Source: Thauera sp034003485
Lineage (GTDB): Bacteria > Pseudomonadota > Gammaproteobacteria > Burkholderiales > Rhodocyclaceae
Direction: 5' to 3'
DNA length: 64,000 bases
Assembly (NCBI RefSeq): GCF_034003485.1
Contig: NZ_JAVEYL010000021.1
Span: forward strand, 8,069 to 72,068
Both the position numbers and the translations under genes were made by a program. Positions within the stretch are counted from its first letter, which is position 1. The number at the start of each line of letters is the position of its first letter. The notes under the pieces were generated by a model. The model had not been told where the DNA came from. It was given only the letters and a program-made list of their open reading frames with translations, and did no database searches. Shown here piece by piece: positions 40,216 through 49,901 of this stretch.

Positions 40216-41303
40216 CGGGCGGCTCCGGCCGTGGTGGTGGCTGGTCGCGATTCGAACAGGCTCAGGTTCGAGGGTAGCAGGCGGACGGCCTGGCCTTCCG
40301 CCAGACCGAGGCGGGCGACGCGCTCACGCGTGAGTTCCACCTCGAAATGCTGGCCGCGGGCGCCGTTGACGCCATCGAGCTCGACCCGCGCGGTGACGCC
40401 GAAGGCGAGGATGCGGCTCACCCGCGCCGCGATGCCTGCACCGGCGCCGACGACGATGTCGAGCTCGTGCGGGCGGGCAAAGGCCACCACCTCGGCGCCC
40501 TCGCCAAACTGCCCGGCGCCATGCGGCAGGCGGTCGTCGCCCACGCGCAGGCCGTCGCCATCGACCCGACCGTGGAAGAAGTTCACCGCCCCGAGAAAAC
40601 CATACACGAAGGGCGTCGCCGGCCGGCGGTACACCTCTTCCGGGGTGCCGATCTGCTCGACCGCGCCCTTGTTCATCAGCACCACGCGGTCGGCCACTTC
40701 CAGCGCCTCCTCCTGGTCGTGGGTAACGAAGATCGAGGTGATGTGCAGCTCGTCGTGCAGCTTGCGCAGCCAGCGCCGCAGCTCCTTGCGCACCTTGGCA
40801 TCGAGCGCGCCGAAGGGCTCGTCGAGCAGCAGCACGCGCGGCTCCACTGCCAGCGCACGGGCGAGCGCGATTCGCTGGCGCTGGCCGCCGGAGAGCTGGG
40901 CGGGGAAGCGGTCGGCCAGCCAGTCGAGCTGCACCAGTTCGAGCAGCGCGTGCACCTTCTCGGCGATCTGCTTTTCCGACGGGCGCTGCGCACGCGGCTT
41001 CATGCGCATGCCGAAGGCGACGTTGTCGAACACGCTCATGTGGCGGAACAGCGCGTAGTGCTGGAACACGAAGCCAACCTGGCGGTCGCGCACATGGGTG
41101 CCGGAGGCGTCCTCGCCGTCGAGCAGGACCTGGCCGGCGTCGGCCGCCTCGAGCCCGGCGATCACCCGCAGCAGCGTGGTCTTGCCGCAGCCCGAGGGGC
41201 CGAGCAGGGCGACCAGCTCGCCGGTGGGGAAATCGAGCGACACGTCGTCGAGGGCAACGAAGCTGCCGAAGCGCTTGTGGATCTTGCGAACCTGGATGCT
41301 CAT
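40212..41303 (-). CDS. cysA: Sulfate/thiosulfate ABC transporter ATP-binding protein CysA
   Basis: At 363 aa, it has Walker A GPSGCGKTT, signature LSGGQRQRIALARAL, Walker B LLLDEPFGALD, H-loop FVTHDQEEALE and a C-terminal TOBE-like regulatory domain. The ATG at 41303 overlaps the cysW stop (ATGA). It energises sulfate uptake through CysT/CysW. Confidence 0.94.
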   Translation of the reverse strand: MSIQVRKIHKRFGSFVALDDVSLDFPTGELVALLGPSGCGKTTLLRVIAGLEAADAGQVLLDGEDASGTHVRDRQVGFVFQHYALFRHMSVFDNVAFGMRMKPRAQRPSEKQIAEKVHALLELVQLDWLADRFPAQLSGGQRQRIALARALAVEPRVLLLDEPFGALDAKVRKELRRWLRKLHDELHITSIFVTHDQEEALEVADRVVLMNKGAVEQIGTPEEVYRRPATPFVYGFLGAVNFFHGRVDGDGLRVGDDRLPHGAGQFGEGAEVVAFARPHELDIVVGAGAGIAARVSRILAFGVTARVELDGVNGARGQHFEVELTRERVARLGLAEGQAVRLLPSNLSLFESRPATTTAGAAR

Positions 41304-42208
41304 GGCTGTCCCTCGTGAAGGTCGTGTTTTGCGTGGGCGGCGCGGTGCTCGATCCAGGTCTTGATGCCCAGGGTCACCAACGCCAGTAGGGCGAGCAGCG
41401 AGGCCACCGCAAAGGCGGCTGCGAACTGGTATTCGTTGTAGAGAATCTCGACGTGCAGCGGCAGCGTGTTGGTCTCGCTGCGGATGTGGCCGGAGACCAC
41501 CGACACCGCGCCGAACTCGCCCATCGCGCGCGCGTTGGTGAGGATCACGCCGTACAGCAGGCCCCACTTGATATTGGGCAGGGTCACGTACCAGAAGGTC
41601 TGCAGGCCGTTGGCGCCGAGCACGACCGCGGCTTCCTCCTCTTCCTTGCCCTGCGCCTGCATCAGCGGGATGAGTTCGCGGGCGATGAAGGGGAAGGTGA
41701 CGAACACGGTGGCGAGCACGATGCCGGGCACGGCGAAGATGACCTTGAGGTCGTGCTCGGCCAGCCACGGCCCGAACCAGCCCTGGGCGCCGAACACCAA
41801 TACGTAGATCAGGCCGGCGATCACCGGCGATACCGAGAACGGCAGGTCGATCAGCGTGATCAGGAAGTGCTTGCCGCGGAACTCGAACTTGGCGATCGCC
41901 CACGCCGCGCACACGCCGAACACCAGGTTCAGCGGCAGCGCGATGGCCGCGGCGAGCAGCGTCAGGCGCAGCGCCGACAGCGCGTCGGGATCGATGAGCG
42001 CGGTGAGGTAGGTCTCCCAGCCCTTGCGCAGTGCCTCGACGAACACCGCGATCAGCGGCATCAGCAGGAACACGGCGAAGAAGGTCAGCGCGGTGGCGAG
42101 GATCAGCCACTTCACCAGCGGTGTCTCGCGCGTCGCCGCACGGGCCTCGAAGCGGGTCTGGCCGATGGCATGGGCCGCCCCCAGGCGGAGCGTCGTTGCG
42201 GCAGCCAT
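41300..42208 (-). CDS. cysW: Sulfate ABC transporter permease CysW
   Basis: At 302 aa, it has six helices and the EAA loop EEEEAAVVLGANGLQTFWYV. The CysW signature FGAVSVVSGHIRSETNTLPL is present. It is coupled at both ends: the start overlaps the cysT stop at 42208 and the stop overlaps the cysA start. Confidence 0.93.
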   Translation of the reverse strand: MAAATTLRLGAAHAIGQTRFEARAATRETPLVKWLILATALTFFAVFLLMPLIAVFVEALRKGWETYLTALIDPDALSALRLTLLAAAIALPLNLVFGVCAAWAIAKFEFRGKHFLITLIDLPFSVSPVIAGLIYVLVFGAQGWFGPWLAEHDLKVIFAVPGIVLATVFVTFPFIARELIPLMQAQGKEEEEAAVVLGANGLQTFWYVTLPNIKWGLLYGVILTNARAMGEFGAVSVVSGHIRSETNTLPLHVEILYNEYQFAAAFAVASLLALLALVTLGIKTWIEHRAAHAKHDLHEGQP

Positions 42209-43080
42209 CAGCGGTCCCCCCCGGTACGTTTGGCGGTCCATGCCTGCAGGCCGTTGATGACCAGCAGCAGGGTGAAGGACAGGATCAGCATCACGGTGGC
42301 GATCGCGGTGGCGCCGGTGTAGTCGTACTGCTCGAGCTTGGTGATGATCATCAGCGGGGTGATCTCCGACACCATCGGGATGTTGCCGGCGATGAAGATC
42401 ACCGAGCCGTACTCGCCGACCGCACGCGCGAAGGCGAGCGCGAAGCCGGTCAGCAGCGCCGGGAACAGGATCGGCCGGATCACGTGGCGGAAGGCCTGCC
42501 AGCGTTGCGCGCCGAGGCTGGTGGCAGCTTCTTCCAGCTCGGTGTCGAGGTCCTCGAGGATCGGCTGCACCGTGCGCACCACGAAGGGCAGGCCGATGAA
42601 CACCAGCGCCACCAGCACGCCGAGCGGCTTGAACGCGACCTGGATGCCGAGCGGCTCGAGGAGCTGGCCGATCCAGCCGTTCCTGGCGTAGAGCGCGGTC
42701 AGCGCGATGCCGGCCACCGCAGTGGGGAGCGCGAAGGGCAGGTCCACCAGGGCATCGATCAGCTTCTTGCCGGGAAAGGAATAGCGCACCAGCGCCCACG
42801 CCAGCATCAGCCCGAACACGGCGTTGATCGCGGCGGCGAGCAGCGACATGCCGAAGGACAGCTTGTAGGAGGCCACCACCCGCGGCGCGGTGACCACGGT
42901 CCAGAACTCGCTGAAGCTCAGTTCCGCGGTCTTCAGGAACACCGCCGCGAGCGGGATCAGCACGATCAGCGACAGGTAGCCGAGGGTGTAGCCGAGCGTC
43001 AGGTTGAAGCCCGGTAATACGCGGAAGGTCGGCGCGGCGGGGGCGGGGTGAAGCGGGGGAGAGAGGGCTGCGGTGCGCAT
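42208..43080 (-). CDS. cysT: Sulfate ABC transporter permease CysT (CysU)
   Basis: At 290 aa, it has six helices, the EAA loop LEEAATSLGAQRWQAFRHVI and FARAVGEYGSVIFIAGN, which are CysT hallmarks. It is the first gene of the cysTWA-cysB unit. The sulfate-binding protein gene lies 1.7 kb upstream on the same strand, separated by a wrecked chrA. Confidence 0.93.
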   Translation of the reverse strand: MRTAALSPPLHPAPAAPTFRVLPGFNLTLGYTLGYLSLIVLIPLAAVFLKTAELSFSEFWTVVTAPRVVASYKLSFGMSLLAAAINAVFGLMLAWALVRYSFPGKKLIDALVDLPFALPTAVAGIALTALYARNGWIGQLLEPLGIQVAFKPLGVLVALVFIGLPFVVRTVQPILEDLDTELEEAATSLGAQRWQAFRHVIRPILFPALLTGFALAFARAVGEYGSVIFIAGNIPMVSEITPLMIITKLEQYDYTGATAIATVMLILSFTLLLVINGLQAWTAKRTGGDR

Positions 43081-43152
43081 GATGGATGCCGTGACTCGGG
43101 AATGCGTTCGAGTCTAGGGGGCGGCTTCAGGGACGAAAAATAATAAAAACAG

Positions 43153-43178
43153 CGTTGCTTATGCGATTTTCTGCAACG
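43153..43178. promoter_or_regulatory. Inverted repeat in AT-rich cysT promoter region
   Basis: CGTTGC (43153-43158) and GCAACG (43173-43178) flank 14 nt, next to an A/T-rich stretch (43135-43150) upstream of cysT. It is a possible CysB site; CysB motifs are poorly conserved, so this is only suggestive. Confidence 0.35.
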
Positions 43179-43263
43179 CGGGTGGTGATGTCGCGCGGGT
43201 CAGGCGCCGCGGCGGAGCGCGCACGACGACTACAATGGCGCGCTTCATCGAGGAGGCGATCGC

Positions 43264-43524
43264 GTGACGGACTTCTTTGGCAATTTCCTGCTTGCGCTGC
43301 TGCTGGTCGTGCTCCTGCGTTTTCTCTACGCCGTGTGCGCGCTGCTCGTGCGCACCCGCGATGGAGGAAACATCGCGTTTGCGGTCGCCCTGCCCGCGGG
43401 CCTGCTCTACATCGTCGTGCGCAACCCGGTGCCGGTGACCAGCTGGGCAGGACTGGCGACCGGGGTGATCCTCGGCGTGGCGCTGCTGCTGTCGATTGCG
43501 CTGTGGAAGCGGCGTCGATCCTGA
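43264..43524 (+). CDS. Small two- or three-helix membrane protein, hypothetical
   Basis: At 86 aa, hydrophobic helices span about 6-28, 36-52 and 60-80, and it ends KRRRS. GTG 43264 is preceded by GAGGAGG. It lies divergently upstream of cysT. No family recognised. Confidence 0.6.
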   Translation: MTDFFGNFLLALLLVVLLRFLYAVCALLVRTRDGGNIAFAVALPAGLLYIVVRNPVPVTSWAGLATGVILGVALLLSIALWKRRRS

Positions 43525-43770
43525 AAAGGTCGCAGCCTGGCGGCGCAAAGCTCGGAGCCTGAAGAGCTCAGCACAATTTCTTCGTTCGGGTTCGGATGCA
43601 CATCCTCATTGATACGTCCCTTGCGGCCGGCATTCAGCACGATCAGCGCGCCTTCGTGCCGCGCAACGACCGCAACACCGGCTTTCATGTGGCGATTCGT
43701 GAGCCCGTGCGGGTGACCTGCACTGCGTGCGGACGGACGGGCGCCAGGACTGCCGGCCAATCCAGACCAC

Positions 43771-44518
43771 TCAAACGCCGGTGTACGCGAGACCAATGGC
43801 CGCGCACGCCGCAATCACCTTCATGACGTCCTGCTTGTACTTCCACAGCGCGATGGAGGGCACGAGCGAGATCAGCTCATAGATCCACCGAAGCCGCCCG
43901 AGAAGGGCGCGGCTTCGGTGGCACGCGGGAAGATTACATGCCAGCCGAAGAACAGCGCCAGGCCGTCGATCATCTAGGTGCCGGTGAGCCAGCCGTAGGT
44001 GTCGACACCGCCCTGATCGACATAGGGCAGCACGGCGTAGGTGCCGCCGAAGGTGACGAGCGCCGCCTTGGTCAAGAACTCGCCCATGGTTCACAGCACC
44101 GGCTCGCTCAGCATCGCCATTGCCGCGCCACAAAGGCCGCCGCCGCCAGCGCCCACAGCAACCGGTGCTTCAAGGCCCGCGAGCCGATCCGCCACGCCGC
44201 GAACACCACGATTGCCACCACCGCCGGCTTGATGCCGTTGAAGATGCCCTGCATGAAGCTGATGTCGCCGAAGGCGAGGTAGATGTAGGTGAGCGCGCCC
44301 AGGATGAGCAGCGATGGCAGCACGAACAGCGTGTCGGCATCGATGCCGCTCCAGGTTCGGTGCAGCAGCCAGCCGCTGTAGATCGCGAGCTGCCCGGCCG
44401 GGCCGCCGAAGCTGATGAAGCAGAGTTTCAGCCAGTACAGGAAGGCCTCGCGGAACGAGGGATGGGCGCGGCGGGGGCGCGCCACGGGCACAAAGTTCGC
44501 GCTTTGGTGGCGGGTCAC
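43771..44518 (-). pseudogene. chrA: chrA chromate transporter remnant (deletions, frameshift, stops)
   Basis: The first frame (44518 down to 44108) gives an N-terminal CHR domain start: FREAFLYWLKLCFISFGGPAGQ, then jumps to LAIYSGWLLHRTW. About 40 residues normally ending in the GPEAQQLA motif are missing, and it continues to GIKPAVVAIVVFAAWRIGSR. In another frame, about 44093-43920, the second half appears (AALVTFGGTYAVLPYVDQGG, TYGWLTGT) but hits a TAG at 43977-43979. A last piece is FGWHVIFPR, then LVPSIALWKYKQDV. ChrA exports chromate. Its location between sbp and cysT fits chromate entering by the sulfate importer. Confidence 0.8.
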
Positions 44519-44783
44519 GATTGTCGCTGACCGAGCGCCACGCGGGGGGCGGGTCCGCTTCGCTCAGTTCGCAGCCGGTTCGAGCCCGAACAAGCTCGCC
44601 GCGCTGCCCCACAGCGCCTTGGCGGGGCTGGACGGCGCACCCTGCCCGGCCTTGGGAAGGGTCAGCCGCTTTGCGGTGTTTGATTCGGGCATGTACGACG
44701 TCGCCGCGGATGATTTCCTTCACCCGCCCGCGAAACTGGTTGCGAACGTTGATTGCCTTGATTGCCTTGTCGGGGCTCCCTGA

Positions 44784-45791
44784 TTACCTGGCGTAGACCT
44801 GGTCGAACACGCCGCCATCGGCGAAGTGCTTCGTCTGCGCGGCTTGCCAGCCGCCGAGGTCCTCGATCGTGATCAGCTCCACCTTCGGGAAGCGCGTGAG
44901 GTCGGCGGGGTCGGCATGCTCGGGTGTCACCGGGCGGTAATAGTGTTTCGCGGCGAGCTTCTGGCCGACCGGCGAGTACAGGTATTCGAGGTAGGCCTGG
45001 GCCACTTTTTCCGTGCCGCGCTTCTTCGCCACACCATCGACGACGGTGACCGGCGGCTCGGCGAGGATCGAGACCGAGGGCACGACGATCTCGAACTTGT
45101 CCGGGCCGAGCTCGTTGATCGACAGGAAGGCTTCGTTCTCCCACGCCAGCAGCACGTCGCCGATGCCGCGCTGGACGAAGGTGTTGGTCGAGCCGCGCGC
45201 GCCCGAGTCGAGTACCGGCACGTTCTTCAGCAGGCGGGTTACGAAGTCCTGTGCGCTCTGTTCGCTGCCACCGGGTTGCTTGAGCGCGTAGCCCCACGCG
45301 GCCAGGTAGTTCCAGCGCGCGCCGCCTGAGGTCTTCGGGTTGGGCGTGATCACCTCGATGCCCGGTTTGACCAGATCACCCCAGTCCTTGATGCCCTTGG
45401 GGTTGCCCTTGCGCACCAGGAACACGATGGTCGAGGTGTAAGGCGAGCTGCTATGGGCGAGGCGTGTTTGCCAGTCGGCGGGGATCTTGCCGGTCTTTTC
45501 CGCGATGGCGTCGATGTCGTAGGCCAGGGCCAGCGTGACGACGTCTGCTTCCAGCCCGTCGATCACAGCCCGTGCCTGCTTGCCCGCGCCGCCGTGGGAC
45601 TGCCTGATGGTCACGGTTTCGCCCGTCTGTGCATGCCAGTGCCTGGTGAATTCCGGATTGAATTCCTGGTAAAGCTCGCGTGTCGGATCGTAGGACACGT
45701 TCAGCAGGGTCGTCTGCGCTGCGACGCCGCCGGCGAATCCAGCGGATAGCGCAAGGGCGAGCAGCGTGCGGTGAAGGGGGTGACGCGCCAT
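44784..45791 (-). CDS. sbp: Periplasmic sulfate-binding protein (Sbp/CysP)
   Basis: At 335 aa, it has a Sec signal (LLALALSAGFAGGVAAQ) and the sulfate-binding hallmarks LLNVSYDPTRELYQEFN, QSHGGAGKQARAV and NPKTSGGARWNYLAAWGYA. It delivers sulfate to CysT/CysW/CysA encoded further along the same strand. The ATG is preceded by GGAGCAA. Confidence 0.92.
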   Translation of the reverse strand: MARHPLHRTLLALALSAGFAGGVAAQTTLLNVSYDPTRELYQEFNPEFTRHWHAQTGETVTIRQSHGGAGKQARAVIDGLEADVVTLALAYDIDAIAEKTGKIPADWQTRLAHSSSPYTSTIVFLVRKGNPKGIKDWGDLVKPGIEVITPNPKTSGGARWNYLAAWGYALKQPGGSEQSAQDFVTRLLKNVPVLDSGARGSTNTFVQRGIGDVLLAWENEAFLSINELGPDKFEIVVPSVSILAEPPVTVVDGVAKKRGTEKVAQAYLEYLYSPVGQKLAAKHYYRPVTPEHADPADLTRFPKVELITIEDLGGWQAAQTKHFADGGVFDQVYAR

Positions 45792-46010
45792 GGTGTTTGC
45801 TCCAGATCGGTGATTGCGATGGAGAGAATCTATCCGCGGGGCTCGCCAACCCCAACCAAGAAGAAATGCATTGCATATTCGACGTCACACGCCTTGATGG
45901 CGGTCGTGTGCCTCTGTTTGGGATGAAGGCTTGATTGATGTCGATAAATATGTAAAATCTCGAGAAATAATGCGGTTCTGCGCATCAACTATTGATCCGG
46001 GGAGATCGGG

Positions 46011-46633
46011 TTGCCCCATCGGCGCGAAGGCGAATCAAGCGGTCAAGTGGATGCCTCCATCAGGCATGGGCCTGGGATGGTCGGCGCTGCCTCGACCCGA
46101 GCCGTGCCCCCGCGCCGGGATCGCGTCCTCGACCTGTGCCGCTTGCGTCATGCCGACACGGCAGAGCGTTCATCGACGGTGGCCGACGGGGCGTACGAGA
46201 TTCACCTGATCCTGGACGGTCATTGTCGGGCTCCCCAGCTCCGCTATGCTCGCCAGCTCGGTGCCGGGCACATCGTGCTGCGCCTTGCGAACGCGCCCGA
46301 TGCGCTGAGCTGCTCGGAAGATTTCGACAGCTCGATCATCCGGCTTCCCATTGCAACGGTGCATGAGCTTTGCGTGGCGCATGGCGGGGTCAAGCCCGAA
46401 GGCAGCGGGGCCTTCAGCTCGACCCCGCCGAGGTGCTGCAGCACTACGCCAGCGTGCTGGCCTGCAAGCTGATCGCCACGCTCCACCCGGGCAGCATCCA
46501 CGGCGAGCCCGACGCGCAGGCGCGGTGCCTGGCGCGCATCGTCCAGTACGTCGACGACAACACCCGCCAGACGTTCGGAATCCTGCCATCGACGAGTCTC
46601 AAGGCGCGCCAGGATCAACACAAAGGCGATTAG
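46011..46633 (+). pseudogene. Decayed AraC-type regulator lacking the DNA-binding domain
   Basis: The frame 46011-46472 contains an AraC_binding_2-like stretch (YEIHLILDGHCR, LGAGHIVLRLANAPD, IIRLPIATVHELCVAHGG). The frame at 46370-46633 continues in AraC style (LDPAEVLQHYASVLACKLIA, then LARIVQYVDDNTR) and stops where the HTH should begin. A frameshift near 46400-46430 and loss of the C-terminal HTH explain it. No intact start was identified. Low-certainty family call. Confidence 0.45.
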
Positions 46634-46640
46634 GGAGAGG

Positions 46641-49600
46641 GTGCCGCCTGCGGCTTGGCTGGGGCGTGCTTGTAACAGTGTCATTTTTACGCCGCAGAAT
46701 GGGGATAATTGTGGCAATGCAACATCGCCTCGCCCGCCCTTGAATCCCGATACTCCGAACCATGAGCCGGCACCCGCGCCGCCATCGGGACGCAGTCCGT
46801 TGCGCCCCGGGCGCCTGCTCGCTGCCGCCATTGCAATCGTGCTGCTGGTGGCGAGCGTGGCGGGCGGCCTGCTGCTGTGGCACGAGATGAAGACCTCTCG
46901 GCTGCAGGCGCGTGAGATTGCACGCTATGCCGCGCGTCTCGACTACCAGCGCGTCGCCGGCCCGAGCGACGCGATCCGCTTTCCGCCCCACGGCCCCTTC
47001 GATCAGCGCCTCGGCTATACCGAGCTGCCGCGCTTTGCCGAGCGCCTGCAGGCGCGTGGCTTCGCGCTCACCGAGCAGGTGCGCTTCAACGACGCGCTGA
47101 TCGAGCACGTCGAGCACGGCCTGTTTCCGCCCTACGCCGAGAAGACGCGCGCCGGGCTCGACGTCTTCGACTGCCGTGCCCAGCCGCTGTACGGTTTCCG
47201 CTATCCCTGGCGCGGCTATGCGCGCTTCGAGGACGTGCCCCCGATCGTCGCCCAGGCCCTGCTGTTCATCGAGAACCGCGACCTGCTCGATGAATCGCGA
47301 CCGACGCTGAACCCGGCTGTGGACTGGGTACGCTTCGCGCGCGCGGCGCTCGGTCAGCTCGGGCGCATGGTCAATGCCGACCTCGATGCGCCCGGCGGCA
47401 GCACGCTCGCCACCCAGATCGAGAAGTACCGCCATTCGCCCGGCGGCATAACCCTTGATGCGCGCGAAAAGCTGCGCCAGATGGTGTCGGCCTCGGTGCG
47501 CGCGTATCGCGAGGGTGAGCAGACGCTGCCGGTGCGTCGCCGCCTGGTGCTCGACTACCTCAACACCGTGCCGCTGTCGGCCGCGCCCGGCCATGGCGAG
47601 GTCAATGGTCTGGGTGACGGGCTGTGGGTGTGGTTCGGCGCCGATTTCGAGCGCGTCAACGCGCTGCTGTCGGCGCCCGAGGGCGAAGGTGCCGCGCGCA
47701 TCGAACAGGGCAAGGCACTGCGTCAGGTGGTTGCGCTGATGATCGCGCACCGTCGGCCGTCGTGGTATCTCGCCGGCGGGCGGGCAGAGCTCACCCGCAG
47801 CACCGACTCCCACCTGCGCCTGCTCGCCGACGCCGGGCTGATCAGCGCCGCGCTGCGCGATGCGGCCCTCGGCCAGCCCCTCCTCTATCGCGACCTCGCC
47901 GCCAACCCGGCGGTGGTGCCGGCCAGTCCGGGCAAGGGCACCACCGCGGTGCGCGCGCGCCTGGCCGGCATGCTCGGCACCTCGCTGTACAGCCTCGACC
48001 GCCTCGACGCGCAGATGGGTACCACGCTGCACGGCGGGCTGCAGCAGGCGGTGAGCGGCTACCTCGGCCAGCTCTCCGACCCGGCGTTCGCGCGCAGTCA
48101 GGGGCTGATCGCCGACCGCATGCTGCATCCGGCCACGCTCGGCGCCGTACGCTACAGCTTCACGCTGGTCGAGCGCACCGAGGGTGGCAATCGCGTGCGC
48201 GTGCAGACCGACACCACCGACCAGCCGCTCGACATCAACGAGGGCAGCAAGCTCGAGCTCGGCTCCACCGCCAAGCTGCGCGTGCTCGCGACCTACCTCG
48301 AGATCGTCGCCGAGCTCCACGGCCGTCTCGCGGCGCTCGACGTGCCCGCGCTACGCACGGTGGACGTCGATAACCACGACCGCCTCACGCGCTGGGCGAT
48401 CGACTACCTCGCCACCACGGCGGACCGCAGCCTGCCGGCGATGCTCGAGGCCGCGCTCGAGCGCCGCTACTCCGCCAGTCCGGGCGAGGGCTTCTTCACC
48501 GGCGGCGGGCGCCACACCTTCGGCAACTTCAACGCCAGCGACAACGCCCGCGAGCCCACGCTGCGCGAGGCGCTGCAGGCCTCGATCAACCTGCCCTTCG
48601 TGCGCCTGATGCGCGAGATCGTGCGCCACACCATGTACCAGGTGCCGGGCAGCACGGCGCGCCTGCTCGAGGACAACCAGGATCCGCGCCGCGTCGAATA
48701 CCTTGCCCGCTTCGCCGACCGCGAGGGCCAGACCTTTCTGCGCCGCTTCTGGCGCAAATATCAGAATCGCAGCGCGGAGGAAATGCGCTCGATGCTGCTC
48801 GACGGCCTGCGCCCGGGCGCCGACCGCCTGGCCGCGGTGTTCCGCTATCTCGAACCCGAGGCGCCGCCGTCCGCGCTCGCCGCCTTCCTCGGCCGCCGCC
48901 TCGGCGACGCGCAACTGAGCGAGGCGCGCATCGGCCAGCTCTATGCCCGCCACGCCCCGGGCGCGTTCGATCTGCCCGACCGCGGCTACGTCGCGCGCGT
49001 GCATCCGCTCGAGTTGTGGCTGGTGGCTTTCCGCCTGCAGCATCCGGACGCGAGCCTGGCGGACGCGGTGGCGGCGAGCGAGAAGGAGCGCCAGGAGGTG
49101 TATCGCTGGCTGTTCCGCACCCGCGCCAAGGGCGCGCAGGATTCACGCATCTTCACGCTGCTCGAGGTCGAGGCCTTCCTCGACATCCACCGCCGCTGGG
49201 CGCGGCTGGGCTATCCGTTCGGCCACCTCGTGCCCTCGCTGGCGACCGCGCTCGGGAGTTCGGGTGACCGGCCCGCGGCGCTGGCCGAGCTGATGGGCAT
49301 CATCATCAACGATGGCCGCCGCCTGCCGACGCGGCGCATCGACAGCGTGCGCTTCGCGGCCGACACGCCCTACGAGACCGCGTTCGCGGTGCGGCCCGCA
49401 GAGGGCGAGCAGGTGATGGCGCCAGAAGTGGCGCAGGCCCTGCGTGGCGCGCTGTCCGATGTGGTCGAGGGCGGCACCGCGCGCCGCCTTGCCGGCGCGT
49501 TCACGCTGGCCGATGGCACCGAGCTCGTGCTCGGCGGCAAGACCGGCACCGGCGACAACCGCATCGTGGTCAAGGGCCGCGCCGGCCTGGCCATGAACCG

Positions 49601-49898
49601 CACCGCGACCTTCGTGTTCTACCTCGGCCCGCGCCACTTCGGCACGCTCACTGCCTATGTGATCGGCCCGAACGCGGCGAGCTATCGCTTCACCTCGGGG
49701 CTGCCGGTGCAGATCCTGAAGTCGATGGGGCCGCTGCTGCTGCCGCATCTGGAGGCCGATGCGGAACTGGCCTGCCGGCCCTTCGAGAATCTGCCCCTGC
49801 CGACTCCTCCGGTGCCGACGTTACCGGAGGAACCCGAACTCGAGGATCTGCCTGAGCTTGAAGAGGTGCCGGAAATCCAGGACGAGCTTGAGGCATGA
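46641..49898 (+). CDS. Atypical class A penicillin-binding protein (GT51 transglycosylase plus transpeptidase-like domain)
   Basis: Up to 1085 aa. One TM anchor (LLAAAIAIVLLVASVAGGLLL, about 59-79) is followed by a GT51 domain (about 190-370: ALLFIENRDLLDE for the usual EDxxFxxH, GGSTLATQIEKYRHS for GGSTITQQL). A transpeptidase-like domain follows with LGSTAK (SxxK, near 538) and GGKTGTGDN (near 967). Inserted regions and an acidic Pro/Leu/Glu tail (last ~40 residues) are unusual. The start is uncertain: GTG 46641 touches its GGGAGAGG site, and TTG 46740 follows a GATAAT-like box. Cell-envelope function is inferred. Confidence 0.75.
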   Translation: MPPAAWLGRACNSVIFTPQNGDNCGNATSPRPPLNPDTPNHEPAPAPPSGRSPLRPGRLLAAAIAIVLLVASVAGGLLLWHEMKTSRLQAREIARYAARLDYQRVAGPSDAIRFPPHGPFDQRLGYTELPRFAERLQARGFALTEQVRFNDALIEHVEHGLFPPYAEKTRAGLDVFDCRAQPLYGFRYPWRGYARFEDVPPIVAQALLFIENRDLLDESRPTLNPAVDWVRFARAALGQLGRMVNADLDAPGGSTLATQIEKYRHSPGGITLDAREKLRQMVSASVRAYREGEQTLPVRRRLVLDYLNTVPLSAAPGHGEVNGLGDGLWVWFGADFERVNALLSAPEGEGAARIEQGKALRQVVALMIAHRRPSWYLAGGRAELTRSTDSHLRLLADAGLISAALRDAALGQPLLYRDLAANPAVVPASPGKGTTAVRARLAGMLGTSLYSLDRLDAQMGTTLHGGLQQAVSGYLGQLSDPAFARSQGLIADRMLHPATLGAVRYSFTLVERTEGGNRVRVQTDTTDQPLDINEGSKLELGSTAKLRVLATYLEIVAELHGRLAALDVPALRTVDVDNHDRLTRWAIDYLATTADRSLPAMLEAALERRYSASPGEGFFTGGGRHTFGNFNASDNAREPTLREALQASINLPFVRLMREIVRHTMYQVPGSTARLLEDNQDPRRVEYLARFADREGQTFLRRFWRKYQNRSAEEMRSMLLDGLRPGADRLAAVFRYLEPEAPPSALAAFLGRRLGDAQLSEARIGQLYARHAPGAFDLPDRGYVARVHPLELWLVAFRLQHPDASLADAVAASEKERQEVYRWLFRTRAKGAQDSRIFTLLEVEAFLDIHRRWARLGYPFGHLVPSLATALGSSGDRPAALAELMGIIINDGRRLPTRRIDSVRFAADTPYETAFAVRPAEGEQVMAPEVAQALRGALSDVVEGGTARRLAGAFTLADGTELVLGGKTGTGDNRIVVKGRAGLAMNRTATFVFYLGPRHFGTLTAYVIGPNAASYRFTSGLPVQILKSMGPLLLPHLEADAELACRPFENLPLPTPPVPTLPEEPELEDLPELEEVPEIQDELEA

Positions 49899-49901
49899 GC
49901 C

